Position numbers and translations under genes: made by a program. The notes under the pieces were generated by a model. That model had not been told where the DNA came from. It did no database searches and worked only from the letters and a program-made list of their open reading frames with translations. A stretch of 64,000 nt of DNA from Heterostelium album PN500. Taxonomy: Eukaryota; Evosea; Eumycetozoa; Acytosteliales; Acytosteliaceae. Positions 9,693 through 21,631 of the stretch are shown here, piece after piece (the stretch's first letter is position 1; each line of letters starts with the position of its first letter). The stretch is taken from assembly GCF_000004825.1 (NCBI RefSeq), contig NW_008805068.1:1426001-1490000 (forward strand). Reading direction: 5' to 3'.

Positions 9693-12600
9693 ATCTTGTA
9701 TAATCCAATCTATATTTCTCTTTGTTATTCTTAAAATAATCTAATTCTATTCTATTTTCATAAAAAAAATATATATATTTTTATCAATCTAATAATATTT
9801 CTATTTTTATTATTATTACTCTATTTACTATATATATAAATAATGTGTTATTTTTAATGAATTAAAAGAAAATCAAATAAATGTGTTGTTGATCAATATA
9901 ATATAAATAATTAATATAAAATTAAATTAAATCACGGGCGTTTTAATAAAAACCCTATTAATACTTTCAGTTTTTTTTTTCTTTTTTTTTTATTTGCGTT
10001 ATTAATATTTTTTTATTGGGGGTGGATAATTTTTCAATCACACAAAAATTGTACATCATAATCTTAAAATCAACTTATAATAAAAATAAAACTTTGGGTA
10101 AAATTATTGGGAAGTTTTTTTGAATAGGTCCATTTGAACTTCAAAAAAATAAAATAACCTATAAATCAGACTCTATCACTTTGAATTTTGGACAAAGAGT
10201 TTTGTTCGGAATATTCTTTTATTTTATTTTATTTTATTTTTAATAATCATAACAAAATAAATAAAATTTTATTTATTATTTGATAGACAAAGAGAATTAA
10301 TTAATATTTTTTTTTGTCCATAAAAAATTTTGATAGTTCATTGAATTCCTGGTTAAAATTACAACATTGACATAAACTGCGCTATTAATACAATGTTCGT
10401 CAATATGATTGTTTTAAACGAATTTAATAGGTGCTCGCCTCCCAATTTTTTGATGAAAAAAATAATAAAAAAAAACCTTAGATTAAAAACGAACTTTTCA
10501 TATTTTTGCAAAACAATCTTCGATTTGATATTTTTAGAGTTTTTTTGCCAAAAAAAAACTTTAACAAAAAAAAAACAAAAAATCAATAAACCATATCCAA
10601 GTCTGCGGTGTCTCCAATTTTTTTTTTTTTCTCTTTCACATTTTAATTATAACTTTATTTATTTATACTTAAATATTATATAATCAAATAATAGTATAAC
10701 AACAATCGTGTAATACTTTGATTGATAAATTATTCATCATAATCATCGTCATCATCACCAATTTTAAAGATATTGACATAGTAAATAGTTTATAGAATAT
10801 AAAATAGTTAGTTTTTTTTATTTATTTATTTGTTTTTTTTTTTTTTTAAATATTCATTTTATGTTTAGTGTTTAAAAGTAGTAGTAGTAGTTCTATTAAT
10901 AGGTTTCATCCAAGCACACATAGTAGTAAGAATAATAATACAAGTTTACTTTGCAGATTAAATAGAGTACAACCAAATTAAAATAATAGAATCACATAGA
11001 TAGATAGATATAGGAGTGATTTCAATAGTTTAAAAGCCAATATTATTAGGCATTGGAATTCATAAACAACAGCCAGCACCAAAATCATAGAAGTATTTAG
11101 TACCGAAAAGAAGAGATAGCAGTAAATTAGTAAATTAGCAAAGCTTGTCAAATTAGTGATTGATCACCACAATCTTTGTGTTGTGTCGAGATTAAGATAG
11201 GTAGGTTTAACACTATAGTATTTTTAAAATACGCTGTTTTTTTTTTTGTTTTTTTTATTTATTTTTTTTAATTAAATAATGTTAATAAATCAAAAACAAT
11301 TTGTTCAAACACATTTACTTGATTAAATGTCAACTTCGGGAGATTTTGAACTAGTTGTGTGTGTGTTTAAAGAATGGTCGATGACAAAAATAACAACACA
11401 CAGATATAAAATCAAAAAAAAAATTAATTGTGATTAAGCCTCAAGATTTATAAAAAGTGTGTGTTTTTTTTTGTTTTATTTATTTTGGTTTATTATTACT
11501 TTTTTTTTTTTTTTGATCAGAGTTTCCTACTTTGGATTTGCTACGACTCAATTATCTCGATACTTTGGGAACAAAAACACCTTTTTGCTCTGTCGAACCA
11601 TTTTTGGACTTTAACTATTATTAATCACTAAAAATTCTTTAACAACTTATTATTATTATCATTATGATTGTTGTTTTTAATGTAAATGTTCATTATTAAA
11701 TCAAATCAAATCAAATCAAAACTATTTATTTATATTGCATTAGTTCTCATCACACACATCTTGAGTTCAAACAAGTAGCAGTTAAACGACACATCATCAA
11801 ATCAAAATTAACAAAAACATCTTTTAAACCAACCTCCACAAATCAAATACAATCTATAAAGAAATAATAATAATAATAATCATTCACAATAAACAAGAGT
11901 TAAAGTCAGATTATAGTCATATTAAACATTTATTACATTTTAAAATATATAAAAGGTAATTTTATATAAATAAGTTCAATAAATACATCATCATCAACAA
12001 CAATATCAATAATAACAACAAAACAATAACAACAATTATACAAATCATTTGGACCAATCATTTAAATTTTTTAATCATTAACATAATATTTAATTGTCTA
12101 TTGTATATGTTTGCTAACTTTTAATGTATGTTATAAGTTAATTTCATCAGTTGGTTTGGTTATTATATTATAAAGTATTATATTCAATGTATTTATATTT
12201 TGATAATACTTTATAATACTTTACTTTTTTTTTTCTTTTTACTTTCCACTAAACTCAATACAATTCAATTCAACTCAACTCAACTCAACTCAACTCCAAA
12301 ATTCTACACTACTTTACTCTCAACACAAGATAGTTGTTTATTGTTTCTAATTAGCAGCAGCAACAGCAATAACAACAAAAAGGGGGTGGGTAGAGTAAAG
12401 TTAGGAAAGAGATTAGATGTTATTGTGTTAGTGAGTGTGAATCAAATATTTTATCGTCCTAATAACCCAACCTATCCTGATAATAGTCAAAAATACACAC
12501 ACCCACTCCACTCACCAAACCAAGAGGTATATCCTATTTTATTTGTTCATTAATAAAGTTTTTTTCCTTTTTAAACCACACATAATTAAAAAAAAAAAAA

Positions 12601-13454
12601 AAAAAAAAGAACCAAAAACAAAAATAAAATCACATTAAAAATATAATTTCTGGTGTCAACATTAAAGAAGAATATCTTTTATTTTTGATACACAAGAAAT
12701 TACTGCATGTGTTATGTTTTGTTTTGTTTTCACCATAAGAATCATATTAACTAATAGTAACAATAACAACAACAGCAGGTCATCACCACTATCATTATCA
12801 TCATCATCATCAGCATAATCAACATATTTATAATATAATATTAGTATATGATCAAGTAACCTTTTCATTAATTATAAAAATAGTACATATATATATATTT
12901 ATAAACAAAACAAAACAAACAAAACAATTCAAATCAAATCAAACTAAATTATCCAAAACAATCCAAGCTTAAAAAAGCTAGCTATTTATTTATTTATTTA
13001 TTGCACAGAGAAACATAAATATAAACATCAATAACAATACTAAATAACAATACAACAGTTACATTGTACAACAAAACCAAAAAAGAAAAATCATATCAAA
13101 AAACAAATCAACATTATATTTAATATTGTATTGTATATATATATATTTTAAACATTCCAACAATATTTTAAAAGTGGGATTGATTATTTTGTTTGTTTAA
13201 AAAAAAAGAAATAATATTAGTGAAATTTAAATAATATCTATTATTTTTTTTATATTTCTATTTCTATTTTGTTTGATTTATTTTTGTTTTTCTATCAATA
13301 ACAATAATAATAGTAATTGGTATCAAAAATATTTATATAAATATTTCTTCTAAATATAGATCCAAAAAAAAAACAAGAATCCAATTGGAAGTGGACTCAA
13401 TTTTCTAGTTCTAAAAATAACCTGAAAAAAACATAAAAATAGAAAAACAAAAAA
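9693..13454. other. Long intergenic stretch without a convincing gene
   Basis: 3.8 kb, the longest gene-free stretch here, between two genes that start in opposite directions. It holds homopolymer runs, a CAACT-type repeat (about 12270-12297), TAAT repeats and A-rich tracts resembling 5' UTR DNA. The open frame at 12200-12553 (117 codons) overlaps that repeat and is low-complexity, so I do not call it. The minus-strand frame at 12662-12868 is repeat-driven. A slightly GC-richer patch at 11520-11630 is open in one plus frame but shows no start or splice context. It may contain far-upstream control DNA or 5' UTR exons of the kinase gene. Confidence 0.5.
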
Positions 13455-15058
13455 ATGAAATCATTATTAAAAAAAGCAAAGCAAGCATATAAGAATCATT
13501 TTTCTGGATCTGGAGCAACACCAGCAGACGATCATGAACATGCAGACAAGGCATCTACTAAGGATGCCAATCCAAACAGTGAGCCAGGATCACAAGGATT
13601 CACTGCGTGTTGCGACGAAGAGAACAACGGTACCAACGGACATGTCGTAGCCAACGGAACAGCAACAACAACGACAACAGCACCAGCAGCCACTGGCGAA
13701 TCTACATCGATAAAGGCAACCACAAAGAGCAGCAAACCATCGATTCTCTCATTTGGACTGAGCAAGAACAAGGAACCAGCTAACGACAAGAAAATCATCA
13801 ACAACTCAACTTCAAACAATCCATCACCACCCAAACCATCTTCCTCCACGCCAACCGAAGCTTCAGAAAAGAAAGACGATGAGAAAGCACCTGAAAGAGA
13901 AATTTTATATATTAAAGGATTAGAAGTAAGTTTTCAATATTTTAAATCGTAAGATAGATAACAACGTTGGTTAACTAATTAAATTGTTCATTTCAGGATT
14001 TACCAGAGGATTGTATGAAGTTGGTAAAGATGTCTGGTTTATCAGAGGAAAAGTTAAAGGCAAATCTACAAGTGCTACTCTATGTATTACATTTTAGAAC
14101 AGGAAAAATTATAAAGATCGAAGGTGAACCACCAAGAGAACCAAGAAAGAAGTTCTTCTCGGAGCGATTCAACGATGGAGATTCACTTTTGGTTTCAGTG
14201 GAACATAGTCAGTTGAAGAAGTTGTACAAGGATGTCGATCAAGTTGGAAAAGGTGGTTTTGGAACAGTTTATTTTTCGAGATCGACAAAGGAGAAAAAGA
14301 CAGTGGCCATCAAGAAGATGCCACACATCACCAAGCGTCAAATTGCACAGAATTTCAGAGAGGCTTCGATTCTCTCAAAGTGCAACCATCCCAACATCGT
14401 CAAGCTCATTACATGCCACGTCGACAAAGATCAGAATCTCTGGCTGATCATGGAGTTCATGGAGGGTGGAACATTCGAAGAGGCCGCCAAGGCCTGGAAG
14501 TTCAACGAGAACAACTTGGCATACGTTGCACGTGAGCTACTCAAAGGACTGCAGTATCTCCACGAGAATGGAATGGTTCATCGTGATTTGAAGAGCGCCA
14601 ACATCATGATGTCCGTCGAGGGTAAAGTTAAATTGATTGATTTCGGACTGTGTGAGGACGTCTCCACCGGTTCGCCATGCCACATGGTGGGTTCGCCATT
14701 CTGGATGGCACCGGAAATGATTCTGGGCAAACCACACAACACACCGGTCGACATTTGGAGTTTTGCCATCTCACTACTCGAAATGGCCAACCAGCGTCCA
14801 CCAATGATGGAGTCTGCAGTCAAGGCAATGTTTACCGTTGCCACTGAAGGTTCCACTGGATTCGACGAGCCAGACATCTGGTCCGACTGTTTCAAAGAGT
14901 TCCTTTCACTCTGTCTGAGGCTAGACCCAGAGGAACGTGCTACTGCTGCCGACCTACTGAAACATCCATTCATCAAAAAGGCTGACACTCGTGACAACAT
15001 GGAAAATATATTAAAAAAGATTTTCCTTACAAATTCTTTAATGAATTCAGGTTTCTAA
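13455..15058 (+). CDS. PAK/Ste20-family serine/threonine kinase
   Basis: Two exons (13455-13925, 13997-15058), 510 residues. The N terminus (1-150) is Lys-rich then Thr/Ser/Asn low-complexity. Residues ~158-192 (DLPEDCMKLVKMSGLSEE) match the C-terminal half of a p21-binding (PBD) region. The ISxPxxFxHxxH CRIB core that normally precedes it is not visible. The kinase domain is complete: GKGGFGTV loop (~240), VAIKK lysine (~260), HRDLKSAN (~351), DFG (~371), GSPFWMAPE (~390), and the DIWSF and RATAADLLKHPF segments. The family acts below Rac/Cdc42 in actin and motility control. It most resembles the pakG/pakH type of dictyostelid kinases by memory, not proven. Without a full CRIB, GTPase binding is doubtful. 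Confidence 0.9.
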
Positions 15059-15596
15059 ATAATAATAATAATAATAATAACATCAACAACATCAACAACA
15101 ACAACAATAATTATAATATATCAATATCATTACAAATCATCAGACTAGATACAACAGCAACAAAACAAACATCTCACACTCCCAAATCCAGGTTTTTTTG
15201 GTCGACACATCTGAGATCTCGAGTACCCAAATTTTCAATATTTTTCACACAATTTAATATGAGAATGTTGGTGACCTGAATCATCTAAACATATCCATAT
15301 TTATATTCTTCATAATAGTTATTAATATGACTATTATATGTAACACTATAATCATATATAGAACTGAAAAAAAAAAAACCAAAAAAAAAAAAACCAAAAG
15401 ACAAACCAACCAATTAAACAACAAATAATAATAATAATATATAATTTTTTTTCCCAAAACAAACTCTCCGCCACATATAATATTATTATTATTACAAACT
15501 AACTCCAGGATGTATAAATAAAACAATTGACATCTTAAATTTAACTTTTACAAAAAAAAAAAAAAAGATTTTGCATTATACTACTATTATATTATT
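15059..15596. other. Convergent 3' flanks
   Basis: AT-rich tail region between the kinase gene and the oppositely oriented ISD11 gene, with TAA and CAA repeats. Nothing else supported. Confidence 0.6.
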
Positions 15597-15851
15597 TTAT
15601 TCAACTACAACCTTTCTATGAGCATACAGTGAGTTGATTGTTGCTTGTCTTTTTAACATTTCATAGTCGTTCTGTGATTGAACGATTAAATCTTTAGTTT
15701 GATCTGGTGTTGCCAATTTATTTTCTCTGAAACCCAATGCTATTCTTCTCTTTGAATACTCTCTGAAATTGTAGCTAGAGAATTTGTTTGCCTCTCTTTG
15801 CATACTTCTATATAGTTGAAGAACTGTTTGTCTAGTTGCTGATTGGCTCAT
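15597..15851 (-). CDS. isd11: ISD11/LYRM4, mitochondrial iron-sulfur cluster factor
   Basis: Single-exon, 84 residues, close to the usual 90 or so of ISD11. The LYR motif is at the start (VLQLYRSMQREANKFSSYNFR), followed by the conserved Arg/Phe stretch RRIALGFRENK and the C-terminal QATINSLYAHRKVVVE. ISD11 stabilises the cysteine desulfurase Nfs1 in the mitochondrial matrix together with acyl carrier protein, and is essential for Fe-S cluster assembly. There is no cleavable presequence, as usual for LYR proteins. It is divergent from the ataxin-7-like gene. Confidence 0.93.
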   Translation of the reverse strand: MSQSATRQTVLQLYRSMQREANKFSSYNFREYSKRRIALGFRENKLATPDQTKDLIVQSQNDYEMLKRQATINSLYAHRKVVVE

Positions 15852-16789
15852 TTTAGAAATCTATTGTAATATTACGATTGAAAGAAAGATTGATTTTGGT
15901 GTTAATAGCCGTAATCAAAAATAGCCGAACGAAAGTTCAAAAACACTTACAAATAAATAAAAGTTTTATAAAATACAAGAAATAAACTAATATGTAAAAG
16001 ATAACTTTAGTTTGGTTTATCAAAAATCTAAAAGAAGTATTCTCGAGTAAAAACAACAACAACTGATAGTATTTCGATTGATATTTGACTACAAAATAAG
16101 ACAACTATTAATTATCTCATGCTGCCAAAGAATTGTTTTTTTCTTAGCAAATTTTTGAAAAAAAAAAAAAGTAATTTTTTCTTGCTTTTAATTAATTACA
16201 TCATCTGTTTAAGGATGGTCATCCCAATTTAGTTACTATATTAGTGATAGATCAATAATTCACTGTAATTAAACAATATAATAATTTAATAATATGATGT
16301 TTTGATTCCTTGTGTTGTTCTGCTGAACACTTGATTATTTTAAACAAAAACTACAATGTTGGTTTTTATTTTCTTATTTACCTATTTTTGAAACAATGAT
16401 CTAATCCGATTATAATTGTTGTTGATAAAATCAAGTTATAAATTATTAATGTCATGATTGATTTTGTTTTATATTGATATTAAAAAAAGTTTAAACTTTG
16501 AATTAATATTGGAAAAGAGTATTCGTTTTAATAGTATCAAGTCAAGCAGGCCTGCTTGTGATTTATAAGAAACATAAATCATTTACATCTATTTTAATAT
16601 TTATAGTCGTACTGATTATTGTTAATAAAAAAAAAAGTTGAATTAACATATGTTTTTTTTCACATACTTTTTTTTTTTTTTTAATATATATATATCTCAA
16701 CAATTGATAGATATACTATAAACTAAAAGTAATTACGACTAGTTATTATATTGTATCTATTATTATATGATATAAATTGAGTTGTAAAG
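15852..16789. promoter_or_regulatory. Divergent promoter region of ISD11 and the ataxin-7-like gene
   Basis: 938 bp of AT-rich DNA between two head-to-head genes. It holds poly-T and TATA-like tracts close to both starts and a 16-bp GC-rich palindrome (16543-16558). No ORF or RNA gene seen. Confidence 0.5.
16543..16558. repeat. Perfect 16-bp palindrome, possible factor-binding site
   Basis: CAAGCAGGCCTGCTTG is its own reverse complement and is 62% GC inside DNA of roughly 20% GC. It lies 232 bp upstream of the ataxin-7-like start codon. Confidence 0.6.
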
Positions 16790-19700
16790 ATGATGATAAC
16801 TTCATCACCACCGTCATCAACTACATCGTTAACGATGGTTGGAACAACATCAGATTCATCAAATAAAACTATTTCAACCAACAATAACAATAATAATAAT
16901 AGTAGCAACAACAATAATAATAATAATGTTTTTGATACAAATGGTAATAGTCCTTCAACGCCACAGTTAGATAGTAGTTTATCGTCTTCCACACCAAGCC
17001 TGAGTTTCGGTAAGCAATTCGCCAGCAACTGGAAATCGTTCGGAGAGTTACTCAACCAGGTGACCAACGAAACAGAAAATAAAATTAGATTATCTTTTAA
17101 TAGTAGTATAAAAGGTATATATATGTATATTTATTATTACATTATATTAGATTAATAATTAATATTAACTTTAAATGTAAAACGAACATTCCTTTATATC
17201 AATCATATTAAAAGATCAAAAGAATGATATTAATTCTATTGAGAAAAAAGATGCATCATCATCTGCAACAACAACAACAGCAACAACAACGACAGCAGTG
17301 TCAGATGATGATCCCTTTTCAATATTAAATGAAAATTGTTTGTATTATATATTTATAGGTTTGTTTATATTTTATTGTAATTAATTTGTTTATGTTTGTT
17401 TTTTTTTAATTTAGATATGGATATCTTTGGATTCTTACCATCGAAAGACGCTTTGGTGTTGGTAGTATGCAACAATTGTTCTAAAACAATCAAACAGTCT
17501 AGATTCGTTTCCCATTATGAACGTTGTATACAAGATGAAGATCCAAAACTAAGAAGTTCTTCTTTATTATCAAATGATTGTATGTTATTATAATATAAGT
17601 TTATTTTTTTTTAGTTTATATGAGTTTATAATTACCTCTACCTTATAATTCGTTACCATCTACTTGATTCCACTTTACTTACTTTTATCGTTTAAACAAC
17701 ATAATGTTTCTTATTCGTCTTATTCTTCTCTTCTTTTTCTTTTTTTATATCTATATTTTTAGCAAAGAAAAGGAATTTCCTAAAGAATGGTAATAATAAT
17801 AATAATAGTGATAATAATAACAACAACAACAATGGTGTTAAACAAGAGCAGGTTAGTTCACCGGGTTCAGTTGTACCAATATCAGCACAAAGAGGTCGTC
17901 CTAAAAAGAAAGTTGTTGATAACACCAACAATAATAATAACAATAATAATAATAATATAAATAATAATAATAATAATGTTAGTACTCCACCACTCATTGG
18001 TAACTCAGAGTCGGTCAATAACACCAAAAAGCCAGCGACTTCTCTATCATCGAGAAAGAGAACAAACGAAGGTAAACTTATTTTATTATATTAAGATTGA
18101 CATCATAAGAACTTAAACTAAGATATATCTTAAACATGTTAATCCAACCAAAAACAAAACAAACCAAAACAAAACCAAACCAACCAACCAAAACTAATCA
18201 AACATCCAACTCTATCCTTAATTACCATACCTACCTACCAATTCAATATACATATTTGTGTCATTCATTCATTCATCATATCTACAATTACTATCTATCT
18301 AGTTTTAAATAGTAGTAGTATAAGTAGTGATGGCGATACTACAAGTAGAAGCAATGATACTTCCAATAGTGATTTGGATAAGATGGTCGTTGATATCGAG
18401 GGTCATACCGATTCGTATGATACTGTACTGGCTTCAAAGTCTCCACTACAACCACAACAACATCAAGTTGTAGTTGCTTCAACCCCAGACCAAGATAGCA
18501 ACATCATAAATATAAATCATATTGAACAACCACTTGAGCAACAACAACAACAACAAGTGTTGGTTGAAACACATCTACCACAACAACAACAACTACAACA
18601 ACAACAACATGTTCATTCAAATCAAAATATAGATATTATAAAGGAAAGTGACAATGATAATGTTAATGTTAATGTTAATGACGACGATGATGATGTCATC
18701 ATTGATATCCACGAAGAAGATGATAAGATAGAATCGATCGTTGCGGCAACGGTGATCCCTATCACACTCATCCCAATAGCTACACGTTCATATTCACGTT
18801 GCAATAAGCTTCGTCGTATTATTGTGAGCCTGGACCCAGAGTACAAGGTCACAAGAGCTGCCGTCTTTACGAATGAAGAAGATTTCTGTGCGAGTGACGA
18901 AGAGCCACCAGCCAGCCCAATAACTATCGGACCTTCTAATACTGCATCGTCTGCCATCAAAGGATCAGTCTATAACCATGCGATTGCCACTTCCTCTGGT
19001 ATCGTTCCAAACAACACCCTCATTGCTGCAGCAACAACAACGGTTGCACCCATCATGCCAATGGCCACCACACCAACACCTCTCATGACACCAACTAATA
19101 TTGCTCCTATTATGCAGCCAACCATGATAGCCACCAACCAACTTCAACCCGACATGTCGACGCTCTCTAACAACGCCAAGCATCTTGGTGGACTGCCAGC
19201 CACAAACAATCCAATGATGCACAATGGAATGTTGCCACAACATACTCCTATGTTACCGATTGGTCACGTCGCTAATCCTCAAGCCAATATCAATATGGCT
19301 ACCAATAACGGTAACAATACAAATCCATTAAATAATAGTGGCATGTCGGTGGAAATTCCAGGTGGTTCGACCAATGTAAATACGTCATCTTCACAAGTGC
19401 CAGCCGTTGCTCCCTCTACCCCTAAGCCACCAAAGAAGAAGAGTTCCAGAAAGAAGACCGAGGAGAAAAATGAGAACTCAACACCATCCACAGAGGTATC
19501 ATCTCCAACTTCTTCTTTGGCTGCCTCATCCGATTCTGTATCACTAAATAGTTCGACTTCGAGAACAAAGAAAAAGTCATCTAGAAGAGAGAAAGAAAAG
19601 GAAAAGGAGAAAGAGAAAGAGAAGGAAAAGAATGATAAAGATAAGGAAAAAGATAAAGAAATAGAAAAAGAAAAACCAGAGAAGGAAAGGAGTGAGAAAG

Positions 19701-21013
19701 ATAAAGAAAAGACAGAGAAGGACAAGGATAAGGAAAAGGAAAAGGAAAAGTCAGAAAAAGTTAAGAAGGAAAAGGATGGTGATTCAAAGGAAAAGGTCAA
19801 GACTGAGAAGCAAAAGAAATCAAAAAAGTCTTCTTCAACATCATCAAAAAAGAAATTGTCGTCTTCTTCATCTTCACTAGCCTCTTCTTCGCCTAGTGTC
19901 CCTACATCCGCCAACATAGCTGTTTCTTCACCTCTGCCAACGACCCCATCCACGCCAAACACTGTTGTAGTGCCAGTTGCTCCGCCAAACGTAGGAGTTG
20001 TCGCACCAAATATACAACAACAACCAATGAATGCAACTCCACTCGTAAACTCAGTACAAATCCAAATGCAACAGCAATCCATGCCAATGCAGCAGTCTTC
20101 ACAACAACCACAACAACAACAACAGTTCACTAATATCCAACAATACCAACAACCACTTCCACAACAAACTTTACAGCAACAACAGCAAAACGGTCAGCAA
20201 CAGCCACAACAACAATACCAACTCTATCAACAGCCAAATACAACGAATGTACAAATCAAACCACTTCCCATTAACAATCAACAACCTCAACAAACAATGA
20301 ATCAGCAATTCATGCCCCAATATCCAGTACAATACCAACAACAGAACCTCCAACAACCAATCTATACACAGATGATTCCAAATGTACAGAATAACTTCCA
20401 ACAACAGCAACAGCAACAACAACAACAACAACAACTTAATCAACAGAACAAACCGATGCAATTCCAGCAACAACAATTCGTACAGCCAACGCAACAACAA
20501 TTCAAGCAACCAATCCAACAATTTATATACGCACAGAACGTCGTCCAGCAACAGTCACCACAGATGCACCAGCAATCGGTGGCAAACTATGCGATGCCAA
20601 CCGCGCCCTACCAATCGAATCCTGTACAATACCAACAAATCAACTCACCACAACAACAACAACAACAACAGCTACTTCAACAACAACTTTTACAACAACA
20701 ACAGAGTCAACTAAGAACCTCTGCCGGAGGAGGTATGGTTCAAGTACCATCATCACCTCAACAGGCAGTGACACAGCAACAACCCATAGGATCACCGGTT
20801 GGAATGATCAACCAAGCCTCACCAAACCAAAACACCACCTTTACCAATCCAATGGCATTGAAACAGGCACTACAGAACACCAACCTCCAATATCAACAAC
20901 AGGCAGTAGCTCAACAGCAACAGTCAATCCAGCCTCAGCAAATGAGAATCATACAACCACAAACCAATCCTCAGCAACCTATTGGTAATATATACAATTC
21001 TTATAATATTTAG
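16790..21013 (+). CDS. Ataxin-7/Sgf73-like SAGA subunit, Q-rich
   Basis: Five exons (16790-17114, 17215-17337, 17415-17579, 17763-18071, 18303-21013), about 1210 residues. The end of exon 2 is ambiguous: a second GTTTGT donor at 17358 gives the same phase. Exon 3 encodes DIFGFLPSKDALVLVVCNNC then FVSHYERC, a C-x2-C-x11-H-x3-C finger. It matches the N-terminal zinc finger of ataxin-7/Sgf73, which anchors the Ubp8/USP22 deubiquitinase module to SAGA. Exon 4 has QRGRPKKK, an AT-hook-like patch. The rest is Asn, Ser, a long Lys/Glu/Asp-rich run (about residues 720-800) and very Q-rich C-terminal third. I could not find the second SCA7 zinc-binding domain. Nuclear role inferred from the finger. 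Confidence 0.78.
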
Positions 21014-21631
21014 ATTCTAATGACAATATACATATAAATATATATTTTCATCAATATTATATTAATACTCAAAGCGACATAAAAATTCAAATTTTGTTGT
21101 TATCTATTAATTTATTAATAATAAAGAAATTTTCTTATAAAAATAGATATTTATTTATATAAAAATGTGAGATATCAATTGGATTCAGTGTTGATCGAAA
21201 AATGACAACTAAATTCTATCGATGCTTCTACAACCATGAATTCTAACAATACACCCTGTGAACACTTGTCGATAATCTCGAGAAAAATCTGTGTATTTTG
21301 GTTTGATTTAAAATCAAAAGCTATCTTTAAAGTCGGGTAATTCAAAAGATGTTGTTGTAGTGTAGTTGTTGTTTTACAATGTCTTTATCTCCAAACCATT
21401 ACACACATTTCCAGTTGTTTCATAACATACAATTAATTGATGACTCGATTAATTGCAACTTCGTATGATTTTTTTTTTAATTTTATTTTATATTTTTTTT
21501 TGAAAATTTTCTCAGTTGGTTCAATTTTTCCCATCTATAAAAGTTATAATTAAAAACAAATATATATTTGTAATAATAACATTATTTATTTATATTATCA
21601 GTTAGTAGTAGGAATAATATAGTTGTCTAAA
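21014..21631. other. Intergenic, contains a gene remnant
   Basis: Between two plus-strand genes. The middle (21175-21423) is GC-richer and reads as protein on the minus strand (separate entry). The rest is AT-rich promoter-like DNA before the AspRS gene. Confidence 0.5.
21175..21423 (-). pseudogene. Unidentified gene remnant
   Basis: A minus-strand frame is open from 21384 to a TGA at 21175 and reads like ordinary protein (LNYPTLKIAFDF, IFLEIIDKCSQGVLLEFMVV). A TAA at 21385-21387 separates it from an in-frame ATG at 21421-21423 (MKQLEMCVMVWR). Base composition is coding-like, unlike its flanks. I do not recognise the family. It could be a decayed gene piece, or an exon whose upstream splice site I cannot see. 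Confidence 0.35.

Noticed and set aside
10731-10790. Minus-strand frame ending in an acidic GDDDDDYDE tail, like a last exon
   Set aside because: A TAA lies just upstream in frame and no AG acceptor exists before it; the string comes from a GAT repeat.
12200-12553. 117-codon plus-strand ORF
   Set aside because: Low-complexity, driven by CAACT and T-run repeats, no family features.
12662-12868. Minus-strand ORF with Asp and Leu runs
   Set aside because: Composed of trinucleotide repeats; no splice or homology support.
15200-15232. Polylinker-like cluster of SalI, BglII and XhoI sites (GTCGAC...AGATCTCGAG)
   Set aside because: Probably chance; no vector sequence around it.
18622-20551. Several antisense ORFs inside the ataxin-7-like gene
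   Set aside because: Shadows of CAA/AAG repeats; the plus strand has the finger and correct splicing.
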